From Bacilli bacterium (GTDB lineage: Bacteria > Bacillota_I > Bacilli_A > RFN20 > CAG-826), in the NCBI GenBank assembly GCA_017445245.1, contig JAFSUM010000014.1, forward strand, positions 1 to 64,000: 64,000 nucleotides of DNA, in the 5' to 3' direction. This document shows, in pieces, positions 28,210 to 36,375 of this stretch. Both the position numbers and the translations under genes were made by a program. The notes under the pieces were generated by a model. That model made no database searches. It was not told the origin of the DNA and saw nothing but the letters and a program-made list of their open reading frames with translations. Every line of letters begins with the position of its first letter. Position 1 is the stretch's first letter.

Positions 28210-29258
28210 GCCGTCTTCCCCTTGATGACTTTGCTACGGAGTTGTCCGCATGCGGCATCGATGTCGCTTCCGAATTCCTTACGGATCGTCGTATTGATTC
28301 CCCGTTTCATCAGACGGTCGTGGAATGCCTTAATCGCTTCCGCGCTCGAGCGGCGGAACGGCTTCTCAACGACTTCGTTATAAGGGATTAAATTGACATA
28401 TGCGAATATGCCGTATTCGTGGATAAGATCCGCTAGTTCGTCCGCCTGTTCGGGGGCATCGTTAATCCCGCGCAAAAGAATGTATTCAAACGTGACCCGA
28501 CGTCCGGCGTCGGTCTCGTATTCTTTGATCGCATCCATCAATTGATCCATCGGATAACCTTTGGATATTGGCATGATCTGATTACGGATGGCATCGTTTG
28601 GAGCATGAAGGGAAATCGCGAGGTTGATTTGGATGCCCTCTTTTCCATATTTCCGAATGCCTTGAGGCAATCCACACGTGGAGACGGTGATGTGACGGGC
28701 ACCGATGGCCAAACCCTGCTGATCGTTGGCTGCCTTGATGAAGGAGAGGACATTGTCGTAATTGTCAAACGGCTCGCCTGTTCCCATAACGACGATATGG
28801 GTCACGCGGCGGCCCCATTCAGCGAGAAGCTCGTTCATCACGAGAACTTCGCCCATCATTTCGGCCGCGGTCAGATTGCGGCTCTTTTTAAAGAGCCCAG
28901 ACGCGCAAAAAGCGCATCCCATATTGCAACCCACTTGACTGGAAACGCAGATGGCATCGCCATAATTGTATGGCATCAAAACAGTTTCGACCTTCGCACC
29001 GTCTTCCATCTCCAAAAGAAGTTTGACAGTGCCGTCTTCCGCGTCCTGTCGGGTATGGATGCGGGGCAAATCCAAGCAATAGTCGCGACACAAAACCGCA
29101 CGGAAATCCTTAGAAATATCCGTCATGGCGTTGAAGTCGAAGACTTTCTTTTGGTAAACCCAGATAAATACCTGTTTCGATCGATATTTGCTCTGCCCTA
29201 AGGAAACGAATTCTTCGGTCATCGCCTGCATGGTGTAACCGAGGAGATTCTTTTTCAT
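28206..29258 (-). CDS. rlmN: 23S rRNA (adenine-2503-C2)-methyltransferase / tRNA m2A37
   Basis: Radical-SAM methyltransferase of 350 residues. The 4Fe-4S motif is C111-N-M-G-C115-A-F-C118 in SSQVGCNMGCAFCASG. Also seen are VVMGTGEPFDNYDNVL, ITVSTCGLPQGIRKYG, LAISLHAPNDAIRNQIMPIS and the late catalytic cysteine region DIDAACGQLRSK. Overlaps by 4 bases with the rsmB-like gene upstream and prpC downstream, the conserved Bacillus order. Confidence 0.96.
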   Translation of the reverse strand: MKKNLLGYTMQAMTEEFVSLGQSKYRSKQVFIWVYQKKVFDFNAMTDISKDFRAVLCRDYCLDLPRIHTRQDAEDGTVKLLLEMEDGAKVETVLMPYNYGDAICVSSQVGCNMGCAFCASGLFKKSRNLTAAEMMGEVLVMNELLAEWGRRVTHIVVMGTGEPFDNYDNVLSFIKAANDQQGLAIGARHITVSTCGLPQGIRKYGKEGIQINLAISLHAPNDAIRNQIMPISKGYPMDQLMDAIKEYETDAGRRVTFEYILLRGINDAPEQADELADLIHEYGIFAYVNLIPYNEVVEKPFRRSSAEAIKAFHDRLMKRGINTTIRKEFGSDIDAACGQLRSKVIKGKTA

Positions 29259-30592
29259 TTTGCAGAAGAAGCCGAAGCAACAGAGGCCGAGGAAGCAGAC
29301 GCGGCTGCTAGATCGGAGAGAGCGGGCGGAATCGTAAGTTCCTTCTCGCCTTTGACCATTTCCGCGACATACGCGGCGGTCTCAAGTCCTTCGAAGGGGA
29401 AGTGCTGTTGATCCGAAACGAGGCGGAATTCGGGATGATTCTTGAGGAATTCCGTCACCATATGACGGCCTTCTTTGCGCGAAACCGTGTATACGACGTA
29501 TAGGAGCGTGCCGCCCTCGTCCACGTATTGGGAAGCACCTTCGAGAACCGCTTTTTCCTGGGCGATGATGCCGTCCATTTTTTCTGTATCGAAATGGAGC
29601 AGATAATCGGGAGCCGTAGGAACGAGGTCGAAGTTCGTCGAATTCGGCGCGGCGATGACGAGTTTCTGCGGGGCCGAAATCGAAGCGGTCATGGCATAAG
29701 GATCCGGTGCCGAGAAGAAATTCACGTTCTTCAAGCCGAGATCGCGAATAAGCCTAGAAATCTCGACCTTATCGTCGATTTCGGGAACGGCGATGTTCAG
29801 TCCGACCTTATTCCCATAAGTTTCGATGAGTTCCTTTTCCAAGGAAACATCCGCATTACCGTTATATAGAAGAACCTGATAAGGGTCGGCGATGATGTGG
29901 TCGTCGATGATTTTCTTGGTCAGCGGCTTTTCGACATAGAGGAGGCCCTTCACAAAGTCTTGGTTCTTGCGAAGAGGAACTTTGCCCTTATAGCAGACGA
30001 TGCCAGGAACTTCAGTCGCGGCGAAATCGGGGTTCTCAAGAAGAGAACCTAAGGCGAGCTTAGACGTGCGCGCACGTAAATATATGCTAGCGGGGCGAGA
30101 GAATTTGCGGAGGGTCTGGTAGAGATTCGATCCGCCGAAGTGGGCGATGATTTTCACCGTCCATTCCGGAATGTTGAAACGGAGCGAGAGGAACAAATTG
30201 GAATGGCGATCCACACTCTCGGGGATGTAATTCTCTGGGGTGCTGGCCAGTTCGAATAGAGGAATCGCCAATGCAAACTTTTCTTCGCCAAGCTCTTCTT
30301 TAGCCATCGCACGGACTTCCTCGTCGTTAAAACGGCGGAAGAAGAACGCGTTAGAAAGGCAGAGCATCAATAGCCTGCGGTCGCGGGTTTCGTAACCGGC
30401 AAAGTCCTTCATCATGAAATCGAAGTAAATGTTGTGGCGAAGGGCACAGCCGACAAGGCCGGCGACGTTTGCGCGTAATGGACGAATGTCGACTTCGGCG
30501 ACAAACTTCTTCCTTAACGTATCCTGAAAGGATTTCTTCTCATCGATGATTTCATCGAGAAGGGCAAGGGCAATTTCAAATTCCTTGATCAT
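29255..30592 (-). CDS. RsmB-like protein lacking both catalytic cysteines
   Basis: The gene holds the position of rsmB (16S m5C967 methyltransferase) before rlmN, and the 445-residue length fits. An N-terminal NusB-like helical region and the overall Rossmann pattern can be followed, but the active site is lost. The DAPCSG motif reads AAPNST (N317 in place of Cys), and the STCS motif reads YTVS (V370 in place of Cys). The SAM-site APGGKT cannot be found near 235-250, where LLYNGNADVS stands. The protein ends in a low-complexity tail AAASASSASVASASSAK. The reading frame is intact with a good AGGAGG, so it is a pseudoenzyme rather than a pseudogene, perhaps an RNA-binding factor. The assignment depends on synteny and partial motifs. 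Confidence 0.7.
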   Translation of the reverse strand: MIKEFEIALALLDEIIDEKKSFQDTLRKKFVAEVDIRPLRANVAGLVGCALRHNIYFDFMMKDFAGYETRDRRLLMLCLSNAFFFRRFNDEEVRAMAKEELGEEKFALAIPLFELASTPENYIPESVDRHSNLFLSLRFNIPEWTVKIIAHFGGSNLYQTLRKFSRPASIYLRARTSKLALGSLLENPDFAATEVPGIVCYKGKVPLRKNQDFVKGLLYVEKPLTKKIIDDHIIADPYQVLLYNGNADVSLEKELIETYGNKVGLNIAVPEIDDKVEISRLIRDLGLKNVNFFSAPDPYAMTASISAPQKLVIAAPNSTNFDLVPTAPDYLLHFDTEKMDGIIAQEKAVLEGASQYVDEGGTLLYVVYTVSRKEGRHMVTEFLKNHPEFRLVSDQQHFPFEGLETAAYVAEMVKGEKELTIPPALSDLAAASASSASVASASSAK

Positions 30593-30610
30593 ATGTTGAA
30601 CCTCCTAAAT

Positions 30611-31132
30611 TCAGTTCTTTTTCTTCAAATTGGCTTCGTAACGTTCCTCGAAGCCCTCAAAGGCATCCCCGAGGAAAACGTCGGCTTCGGCCTGACCGGA
30701 AATCCGTTCTTCCTCGGATTCCTCGATTTCGTCTTCTTCCGGCATTTCCCCAAAGCGCATGGTCATGCCCTGATCTTTGATTTCGTCTTGCGAAATAAAG
30801 AGGGGGAAGTCCATGTTCCGATAGACATGCCTGTTTTCTTCCTCAAAATACTGGAAAAGAATTTCCATGTTGATCGCGAAGAGATTCAGCGTCTTGCCGA
30901 TATAATCGGCGACATCCTTTTCTACGCCCTTGAAACGGGACGGGGCCAACACGATGACGCGAATGTTCCAACTGGTCTGTTCGACGCCGTTATGAAACAT
31001 CATTGCATTGGGGGCATAAAAGGAAATGTCATCTTCGCCACATTGAAAAAGCTGGGCCAAATTGCCCGTGTTCTCTCGTGAATAACGGCCTACGACGAAC
31101 TGGTCTAGGCCAAGTATTTGAATCGTAATCAT
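30611..31132 (-). CDS. Conserved-looking protein of unknown function, acidic tail
   Basis: A 173-residue soluble protein I do not recognise. Residues 1-112 look like a compact alpha/beta domain (MITIQILGLDQFVVGRYSREN, NIRVIVLAPSRFKG, DYIGKTLNLFAINMEILF). A weak resemblance to small tautomerase-like DUF1904 proteins is possible but unproven. Residues 127-150 are very acidic (EMPEEDEIEESEEERI), followed by a basic KKKN end. It occupies the place of def and fmt between priA and rsmB, and precedes the rsmB-like gene by 18 bases. The start is preceded by GAGG about 12 nt away. A 17-bp palindrome covers its predicted -10. Confidence 0.65.
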   Translation of the reverse strand: MITIQILGLDQFVVGRYSRENTGNLAQLFQCGEDDISFYAPNAMMFHNGVEQTSWNIRVIVLAPSRFKGVEKDVADYIGKTLNLFAINMEILFQYFEEENRHVYRNMDFPLFISQDEIKDQGMTMRFGEMPEEDEIEESEEERISGQAEADVFLGDAFEGFEERYEANLKKKN

Positions 31133-31152
31133 CTAAAACGTTGCCTCAATCG

Positions 31153-31169
31153 TGTGATATTCTATCACA
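31153..31169 (-). promoter_or_regulatory. Palindromic operator candidate over a -10 box
   Basis: TGTGATA-TTC-TATCACA (31153-31169) is a perfect 7-bp inverted repeat. On the minus strand it contains TGA-TAGAAT (-10 31164 to 31159, with extended TG), the likely promoter of the 173-residue protein and the operon below it. No U run follows, so it is not a terminator for priA. A regulator bound here would block the polymerase. Confidence 0.5.
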
Positions 31170-31176
31170 AGGGTAT

Positions 31177-33375
31177 TTAGTAATCGAGGGGGTCAACGTC
31201 ACATTCGACATCGACTCCGCCTTTGCCCGAAATAGCGCGCAGCAGCGAAGAAAGAAACGGTTTGACCTCGGCTGGTTTTTTGGTTTTTAGCAACAGGCCG
31301 CGACGATGCATATCCGCGAAAAAAGCTAGATAGGGAACTGTGGGCCCAAGAATCGTAACCACGTCCCCAAACTGTTGTTGCAAGGCTTCCCGAACTTCGA
31401 CTGCAGCTTCGATGCATCGCTGCTCGTTTTTGGCGGCGAATCGCAAAGCGAAAAGAAAGACAAATGGCGGAAAAGACGTGATTTTTCGTTGTTGTAATTC
31501 CTTCTGAAAGAAACCTTCGTAGTCCTGTTTTGAGCCAAAAGTAACCGCGTAATGGAACGGATTGTACGTCTGAATGAGGGCGGTGCCCGTCTTGTCGCCG
31601 CGCCCGCTTCGGCCGACTGCTTGCGTAATCAGTTGGAACGTATTTTCCGCGGCGCGGAAGGAAGGCAAGGACAAACCAACATCCGCAAGGGCCATTCCGA
31701 CTAGGGTGACATTTGGGAAATCGTGTCCTTTGGCGATCATTTGGGTGCCTACCAAAATATCGAACTCATGAGCCCGGAACTCTTGGAGGACTTCCGTCAT
31801 TTTCTTGCGCACCTTACCCACATCGCTATCCAGGCGTCCAATCCTGGCATCAGGAAGATATTCTTGGAGTACTTTCACGATTCGTTCGGTGCCAAAACCA
31901 ACGCGCATAATCTTGTTTGATTGACAATTTGGACAAACAGTTGGATAGCTTTGAACGTATCCGCAATGATGGCATTTTAGAAGCTCGTCGGCCCGGTGGT
32001 AAGTCAAGCTCCCATGGCAGGAAGGACAATTGAAAATATAGCCGCAGGAAGCGCAGCTCACATACGAGGCATAACCACGCCGATTGATGAGAAGGATGAC
32101 CTGTTCTTTCTTTGCTAATCGTTCTTTGATTGCATCGAGAAGAATACGCGAAAACACGATATCCCGAGGCATCATAATACGGCGGTCGCGCAGGTCGATG
32201 ATCTGAGTCGCTGGGAGGGCCTTCTCGTTGATTCGACGGGGTAATGTCGCATAGCCATATACACCACGCATCGCCCTAGCTTTCGTGTCTAGAGACGGTG
32301 TCGCCGAGCCTAATACGACCTTGGCCCCAAAATGGCGGCACCGCATAATCGCGACTTCGCGGGCATGGTAATACGGAAGTCCTTCTTGCTTGTAGGATTC
32401 CACGTGTTCCTCGTCCAAAATGATTAGGCCAATATTCTTTAACGGAGCGAATATGGCGCTGCGGGCACCTACGACGATTTTGGCCTCTCCCCTAGCGATA
32501 CGGCGATATTCATCATATTTTTCAGCTGGCGTTAATTCGCTATGCAAAATAGCGATTTGCTCACCGAATCTACGCGAGAAATACTCCACCATAATAGGTG
32601 TCAATGAAATCTCGGGGACGAGCATTAAAACGTTCTTGCCAGAGCTAAGACAATCTTCGCTAAGCTTCAAGTATACTTCTGTTTTTCCAGACCCTGTGAC
32701 GCCCTGCAATAAGACAACTTCCTTAGGAGAATTTAGGATATCAAAGACCGCTTTTTGCTGGTCGAAAGTCAATTCGCGGGGCCGTTGTTCTTTCTCGTAT
32801 TCTGGCAAAACAAACCGGGATTTCTCTTGTTTGAAAAAACGAATTTTCCCCTTTTTTGCGAGGTTTTCTAAGATTGTTGGCGTTCCTGCCTCTTTTTTGA
32901 GCAACGGGGAGTTCTCACTGATTAGACGTAGTGCTTCCTTCTGTTTATCCGTTAGTCCCTCTTCCGTGGCATCGAGGAGCTCGACATACGTGTCGTATGC
33001 AATCTTTGGGCCGCGAAGGGAAGAAAGAGACGGCTTTAAAGAAGCGGGAAGCATTGTTTGAAGGACTGAGACAATCGGTGCGAGGTAGTACTCGCTAATC
33101 TCTTTCGATAATAATGTCAATTCATCATTGAGTAACGGCTCTTCGTCTATAAGCGATAAAACATAGGAAAGGCGGTAACCGTACTGGGCGCTAAGCTCTT
33201 CGGGCGACTGCGTTGAGTCCATCGTCTCCACGATGTAGCCCATGATCCGTTGATGATGGAATTCGACCAGGACGCGGCAACCCGGGAGCGCACGTTTTTC
33301 GCCATCATACAAATAAGAAAAAGGACGGTCCAAGGACGTCTTTCCATGCTGCACGTAAACCGAGAGGACTTGCAC
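31177..33375 (-). CDS. priA: Primosomal protein N' (replication restart helicase)
   Basis: PriA reloads the replisome at stalled forks. The 732 residues contain the N-terminal DNA-binding region (VQHGKTSLDRPFSYLYDG), the Walker A LLQGVTGSGKTEVYLKL, the LDEEHVESYKQEG box, SATPSLDTKARA and the zinc-binding cysteine block (CASCGYIFNCPSCHGSLTYHRADELLKCHHCGYVQSYPTVCPNCQS), then the helicase C motifs GTQMIAKGHDFPNVTLVGMALADVGLSLPSFRAAE and QAVGRSGRGDKTGTALIQTYNP. The start codon is GTG, preceded by no SD; TATAAT ends 6 nt upstream. It follows gmk by 24 bases. Confidence 0.96.
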   Translation of the reverse strand: MQVLSVYVQHGKTSLDRPFSYLYDGEKRALPGCRVLVEFHHQRIMGYIVETMDSTQSPEELSAQYGYRLSYVLSLIDEEPLLNDELTLLSKEISEYYLAPIVSVLQTMLPASLKPSLSSLRGPKIAYDTYVELLDATEEGLTDKQKEALRLISENSPLLKKEAGTPTILENLAKKGKIRFFKQEKSRFVLPEYEKEQRPRELTFDQQKAVFDILNSPKEVVLLQGVTGSGKTEVYLKLSEDCLSSGKNVLMLVPEISLTPIMVEYFSRRFGEQIAILHSELTPAEKYDEYRRIARGEAKIVVGARSAIFAPLKNIGLIILDEEHVESYKQEGLPYYHAREVAIMRCRHFGAKVVLGSATPSLDTKARAMRGVYGYATLPRRINEKALPATQIIDLRDRRIMMPRDIVFSRILLDAIKERLAKKEQVILLINRRGYASYVSCASCGYIFNCPSCHGSLTYHRADELLKCHHCGYVQSYPTVCPNCQSNKIMRVGFGTERIVKVLQEYLPDARIGRLDSDVGKVRKKMTEVLQEFRAHEFDILVGTQMIAKGHDFPNVTLVGMALADVGLSLPSFRAAENTFQLITQAVGRSGRGDKTGTALIQTYNPFHYAVTFGSKQDYEGFFQKELQQRKITSFPPFVFLFALRFAAKNEQRCIEAAVEVREALQQQFGDVVTILGPTVPYLAFFADMHRRGLLLKTKKPAEVKPFLSSLLRAISGKGGVDVECDVDPLDY

Positions 33376-33387
33376 GTGTAAATTATA
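33376..33387 (-). promoter_or_regulatory. -10 box at the priA GTG start (leaderless)
   Basis: A perfect TATAAT (33387 to 33382) ends 6 nt before the priA GTG, with no SD. It lies in the 24-bp gap after gmk. Confidence 0.55.
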
Positions 33388-33399
33388 AAAGGGAAATTG

Positions 33400-33969
33400 C
33401 TAAAAACTACCCCGCGCACGCAAGATGATGTCGCGGATTTCTTCGGCCGCCCGGGCCACGTCGTCATTGGCGACTACATAAGAATAGTTGGAAGCGAGTT
33501 TCATCTCTTCTCTCGCCTTATCCATTCTCTTTTGGATCGTGGCCTCGGATTCGGTGTGACGACCACGGATGCGGGCTTCAAGTTCTTCAAGGCTAGGCGG
33601 GACGATGAAAATCGATAACGCGTCGGGGCATTTGGCCATGACTTGCTTCGCCCCGTTGGTCTCGATTTCTAGCAAGACATCGATTCCTTTTTCGCGATAA
33701 GATTCGACGATATCGCGCGGTGTTCCATAACGATTATTGACAAATTCAGCCCACTCAAGGAAGTTGTCTTGGTCGATATTTCTCTGGAAGGTTTCCGGCG
33801 TGACGAAAAAGTAATCTTTCCCGTCTTCTTCCCCGGCCCTAGGGGCACGGGTTGTCATCGAAATCGAATAATAAAAGGTCAACCCAAAATGTTCGATTAG
33901 GTATTTACGAACCGTTCCCTTACCAACGCCAGAAGGCCCGGAGAGGATGATGAGAAGTCCCTTTTTCAT
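33400..33969 (-). CDS. gmk: Guanylate kinase
   Basis: Phosphorylates GMP to GDP. The 189-residue protein starts MKKGLLIILSGPSGVGKGTVRKYLIE (P-loop at about 11-18) and shows the GMP-site sequence YYSISMTTRAPRAGEEDGKDYFFVTPETFQ, FLEWAEFVNNRYGTP, DVLLEIETNGAKQVM and the lid region RGRHTESEATIQKRMDKAREEM. The frame opens 12 codons earlier, but this ATG fits the family and is preceded by TTGAAA-N17-TAGAAT ending 7 nt away. Divergent from rqcH. Confidence 0.95.
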   Translation of the reverse strand: MKKGLLIILSGPSGVGKGTVRKYLIEHFGLTFYYSISMTTRAPRAGEEDGKDYFFVTPETFQRNIDQDNFLEWAEFVNNRYGTPRDIVESYREKGIDVLLEIETNGAKQVMAKCPDALSIFIVPPSLEELEARIRGRHTESEATIQKRMDKAREEMKLASNYSYVVANDDVARAAEEIRDIILRARGSF

Positions 33970-34005
33970 GTTCAAAATTCTATGGAGTCCCTTGTTCGAT
34001 TTCAA
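33970..34005 (-). promoter_or_regulatory. gmk promoter, leaderless
   Basis: TTGAAA (34005 to 34000), a 17-bp spacer and TAGAAT (33982 to 33977). The -10 ends 7 nt before the gmk ATG, so the transcript should begin at the start codon. This is the clearest full promoter of the leaderless set. Confidence 0.7.
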
Positions 34006-34077
34006 TAGAAAAACGGCCGTTAGTTGACATTATTGATCGATTTATGTCGCGCCTTCCTATCGCATGCGCTACGTGAA

Positions 34078-34093
34078 TGATATAATTCGGGCC
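34078..34093 (+). promoter_or_regulatory. rqcH promoter, extended -10, leaderless
   Basis: TGA-TATAAT (34078-34086), an extended -10 with perfect hexamer, ends 7 nt before the rqcH ATG. No SD or good -35. It faces the gmk promoter across about 124 bp. Confidence 0.65.
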
Positions 34094-35491
34094 ATGGCGT
34101 TGCGCAGCAAGCAGATCCGTCTTATCGCCGAATATCTCGATAGTTATCGAGGTTCTCGGGTGACCCGTTTCACCCAAACGGGCAAAAGTGTTTTCTGTTT
34201 CAACCTCGGGAAAGATTTTTATTTGACGCTCGATTTGGATAACCGCGACCCCTGTCTTTTCATGGGAGAGGAAGAAAACGGCAAAAACATCTCCACCCCT
34301 CTTTCTGCGATGCTCCGCAAGATGCTTTCAGGTGCCACGATAGCCGAAGTCAAACAAGAAAACCACGACCGCGTCATTCGCTTTTCTTTTCACGCGACCA
34401 ACGAAGTCTTTGAACCGATTGTCCTTCATCTAATCGCCGAGTTCATCCCGACAAAATCCAATTTGTCCCTTCTAGATGAGAATGACCGCATTTTGGCTTG
34501 CCTCCGTTCGAATACAATTTTGGACCCTCGCCCCATCTTCCACGGCATTACCTACACTCCCCCTTTACAGAAAGCGGGACTCGCCGAAGATCCCGAGACT
34601 TTTGATGTCAAAGAATATTTATTTGGCCAACAGGCCAGAGAAGACCGATTACGTGAAGAACGTAAACGTACCGTGTACGAACCTTTGTATCGGCAAATGA
34701 AAGCCCGTATTAAATCCTTGAAGCACAAGATCAAGCAGATCGAGTCCGATATCGAAACAGCAAAGAAACATGTTTCAGACTCCCAATACGGGACATACAT
34801 CTTCACTTATCCCAATGCGATTGTCCTCGGCGATAAGACAATGGACTATTATGGGGAATCCATCCCCCTCGATCCTCGCAAATCGCCAAACCAAAACGCG
34901 GATGCCTTTTTCAAACGCACCAAGAAGGCAAAAACGACGATTGCCCTTGGTGAAGAAAACCTCGTAAAAACAAAAGATGAACTTCGTCAATGTGAAGACC
35001 TTCTTTTCCTCGCTTCTTCCTGTGATGAGGAGGCCTTACCTTCTTTGATGGGTTACCTGAAACTGGGCGCTACGCAGAATAAGAAAAAAGAAAAAACCGT
35101 CGATGTGCGCATGCCCTGTATCATCCGCATCGAAGGTACTTCCTACCTCTTTGGAAGAAATGCGAAGGAAAACGATTACCTCACCTTCTCCTATAGCCAT
35201 AACGGCAATTATCTTTGGTTTCATCCTAAGGATAAGCAAGGGGCGCATCTATTGCTTGCAAAGGAGAATCCAAGCGAAAAAGAAATTGGTTTTGCATGCG
35301 AATTAGCCCTTCTTTGCTCAAAAGAAGAAGACGGCGAAGTCCAATATGCCCCACGGAAATCCATCCGTAAAGGCAGTGTCCCCGGCCAGGTCATTCTCTC
35401 TTCCTACCAATCTGCCTATATCCGCCATATCTCATCGACGTGCCGCGAAGCTTTCCTCCAGGCAAGCAAGTCCGATATACACCATGGATAA
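34094..35491 (+). CDS. rqcH: Rqc2/RqcH-type ribosome quality control protein (NFACT)
   Basis: RqcH binds obstructed 50S subunits and recruits tRNA-Ala to add C-terminal alanine tails to stalled peptides. The 465-residue protein begins MALRSKQIRLIAEYLDSYRGSRVTRF (NFACT-N), has the functionally important Asp-Arg pair at D92-R93, a central coiled coil (about 195-235), and the C-terminal NFACT-R domain (YLFGRNAKENDYLTFSYSHNGNYLWFHPKDKQGAHLLL). It is about 100 residues shorter than B. subtilis RqcH (about 570). Opposite gmk, as in the B. subtilis yloA-gmk region. Its last codons overlap the next gene by 8 bases. Confidence 0.9.
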   Translation: MALRSKQIRLIAEYLDSYRGSRVTRFTQTGKSVFCFNLGKDFYLTLDLDNRDPCLFMGEEENGKNISTPLSAMLRKMLSGATIAEVKQENHDRVIRFSFHATNEVFEPIVLHLIAEFIPTKSNLSLLDENDRILACLRSNTILDPRPIFHGITYTPPLQKAGLAEDPETFDVKEYLFGQQAREDRLREERKRTVYEPLYRQMKARIKSLKHKIKQIESDIETAKKHVSDSQYGTYIFTYPNAIVLGDKTMDYYGESIPLDPRKSPNQNADAFFKRTKKAKTTIALGEENLVKTKDELRQCEDLLFLASSCDEEALPSLMGYLKLGATQNKKKEKTVDVRMPCIIRIEGTSYLFGRNAKENDYLTFSYSHNGNYLWFHPKDKQGAHLLLAKENPSEKEIGFACELALLCSKEEDGEVQYAPRKSIRKGSVPGQVILSSYQSAYIRHISSTCREAFLQASKSDIHHG

Positions 35492-36335
35492 GACATCTCT
35501 TGTCATGCGCGAATTCGAAAAGATCACCAAAGAGAAAATCTTTTCCATCCGTCCTTTAGACGATGATCATCCCAATCATTTTCTTGTCAATTATTCCATC
35601 CTAATTCGCGCCACTGATCCCCGCTACTGCGAGCTACTATTCCATAGGCGGCAAGGCGAATACTATTTCTATCAACAGGCTGTAAACAAACGAATCTCTT
35701 TGCCCTCCCCGGGAATCCTTTTCTATATCCCCCGAGGCCATCTTAAAGCCGAGGCTTACCTCGATGGCACGCTCTGCCCAGCGAAAGTTAGCAAGGAGGA
35801 GGCTTCCCAAGTTATCGATGCTCTTGCCGCGTTACATAATCACCGTTTGGAGGGGCAGGAATTCGATCCATTTGAGCATTTCTTTCATTACAAGAAACTC
35901 ACCAAGAACACCTTGCCCACCTCATTCGAAGATGAACTAATTCGGAGAATGAAAGTACTCCGCGATTCCTCTCCCCTCGTCGCTTCTCATAATGACATCA
36001 AACGCCGTCATATCATCTTCCGCGATCAAAAAGCCTATCTTCTCGATATGAGTAACGCAGGAGAAAACTCCCCCATATTCGATCTGGCCAGTTTTTTCCT
36101 CGATGTCGATCTCTCTCCGGATATCATTCGAGCCTGCCTAGAGCGTTACCAAAAGACGACCAACGGCCGCACGTATCTCTATCAGGACGTCTTCGATGCC
36201 ATGTCCTTTCTTTGCGCCTACGACTATTACCACTATTCCGCGCTTGCCCAAGGCGCGAACCGTCCCTTCTTCGAAATCGAAGCGAAAAAACGCAAAGCCA
36301 AAGTTCTTCAACTCTTCGAAGAAACTTTGGCCTAG
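35484..36335 (+). CDS. Aminoglycoside/choline phosphotransferase-like kinase, altered active site
   Basis: A 283-residue protein with the APH/choline-kinase layout: an N-lobe (YSILIRATDPRYCELLFHRRQGEYYFY), YIPRGHLKAEAYLDG, the LAALHNHRLEGQEFDPFEHFFHY stretch and the catalytic loop SHNDIKRRHIIF. In the family this loop reads H-x-D-x4-N; here H169 and D171 are kept but N is replaced by H176. The following metal Asp is D188 in YLLDMSNAGENSPIFDLASFFLDVDL. It may be a weak or repurposed kinase. I start at the ATG that overlaps the rqcH stop (ATGGATAA), implying coupled translation. Choline or ethanolamine kinase (LicA-like) is the nearest known idea; the substrate is not known. Confidence 0.75.
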   Translation: MDKTSLVMREFEKITKEKIFSIRPLDDDHPNHFLVNYSILIRATDPRYCELLFHRRQGEYYFYQQAVNKRISLPSPGILFYIPRGHLKAEAYLDGTLCPAKVSKEEASQVIDALAALHNHRLEGQEFDPFEHFFHYKKLTKNTLPTSFEDELIRRMKVLRDSSPLVASHNDIKRRHIIFRDQKAYLLDMSNAGENSPIFDLASFFLDVDLSPDIIRACLERYQKTTNGRTYLYQDVFDAMSFLCAYDYYHYSALAQGANRPFFEIEAKKRKAKVLQLFEETLA

Positions 36336-36363
36336 GGTACTTACTTTCTTATCCGTTGCCCCT

Positions 36364-36375
36364 TATAGTTTTCCC
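36364..36375 (+). promoter_or_regulatory. -10 box at the lipoprotein start (leaderless)
   Basis: TATAGT (36364-36369) ends 6 nt before the ATG of the thioredoxin-fold lipoprotein, with no SD. Confidence 0.5.

Noticed and set aside
31153-31169. Terminator for priA
   Set aside because: The palindrome has only a 3-base loop and no T run on the minus strand; an operator reading fits better.
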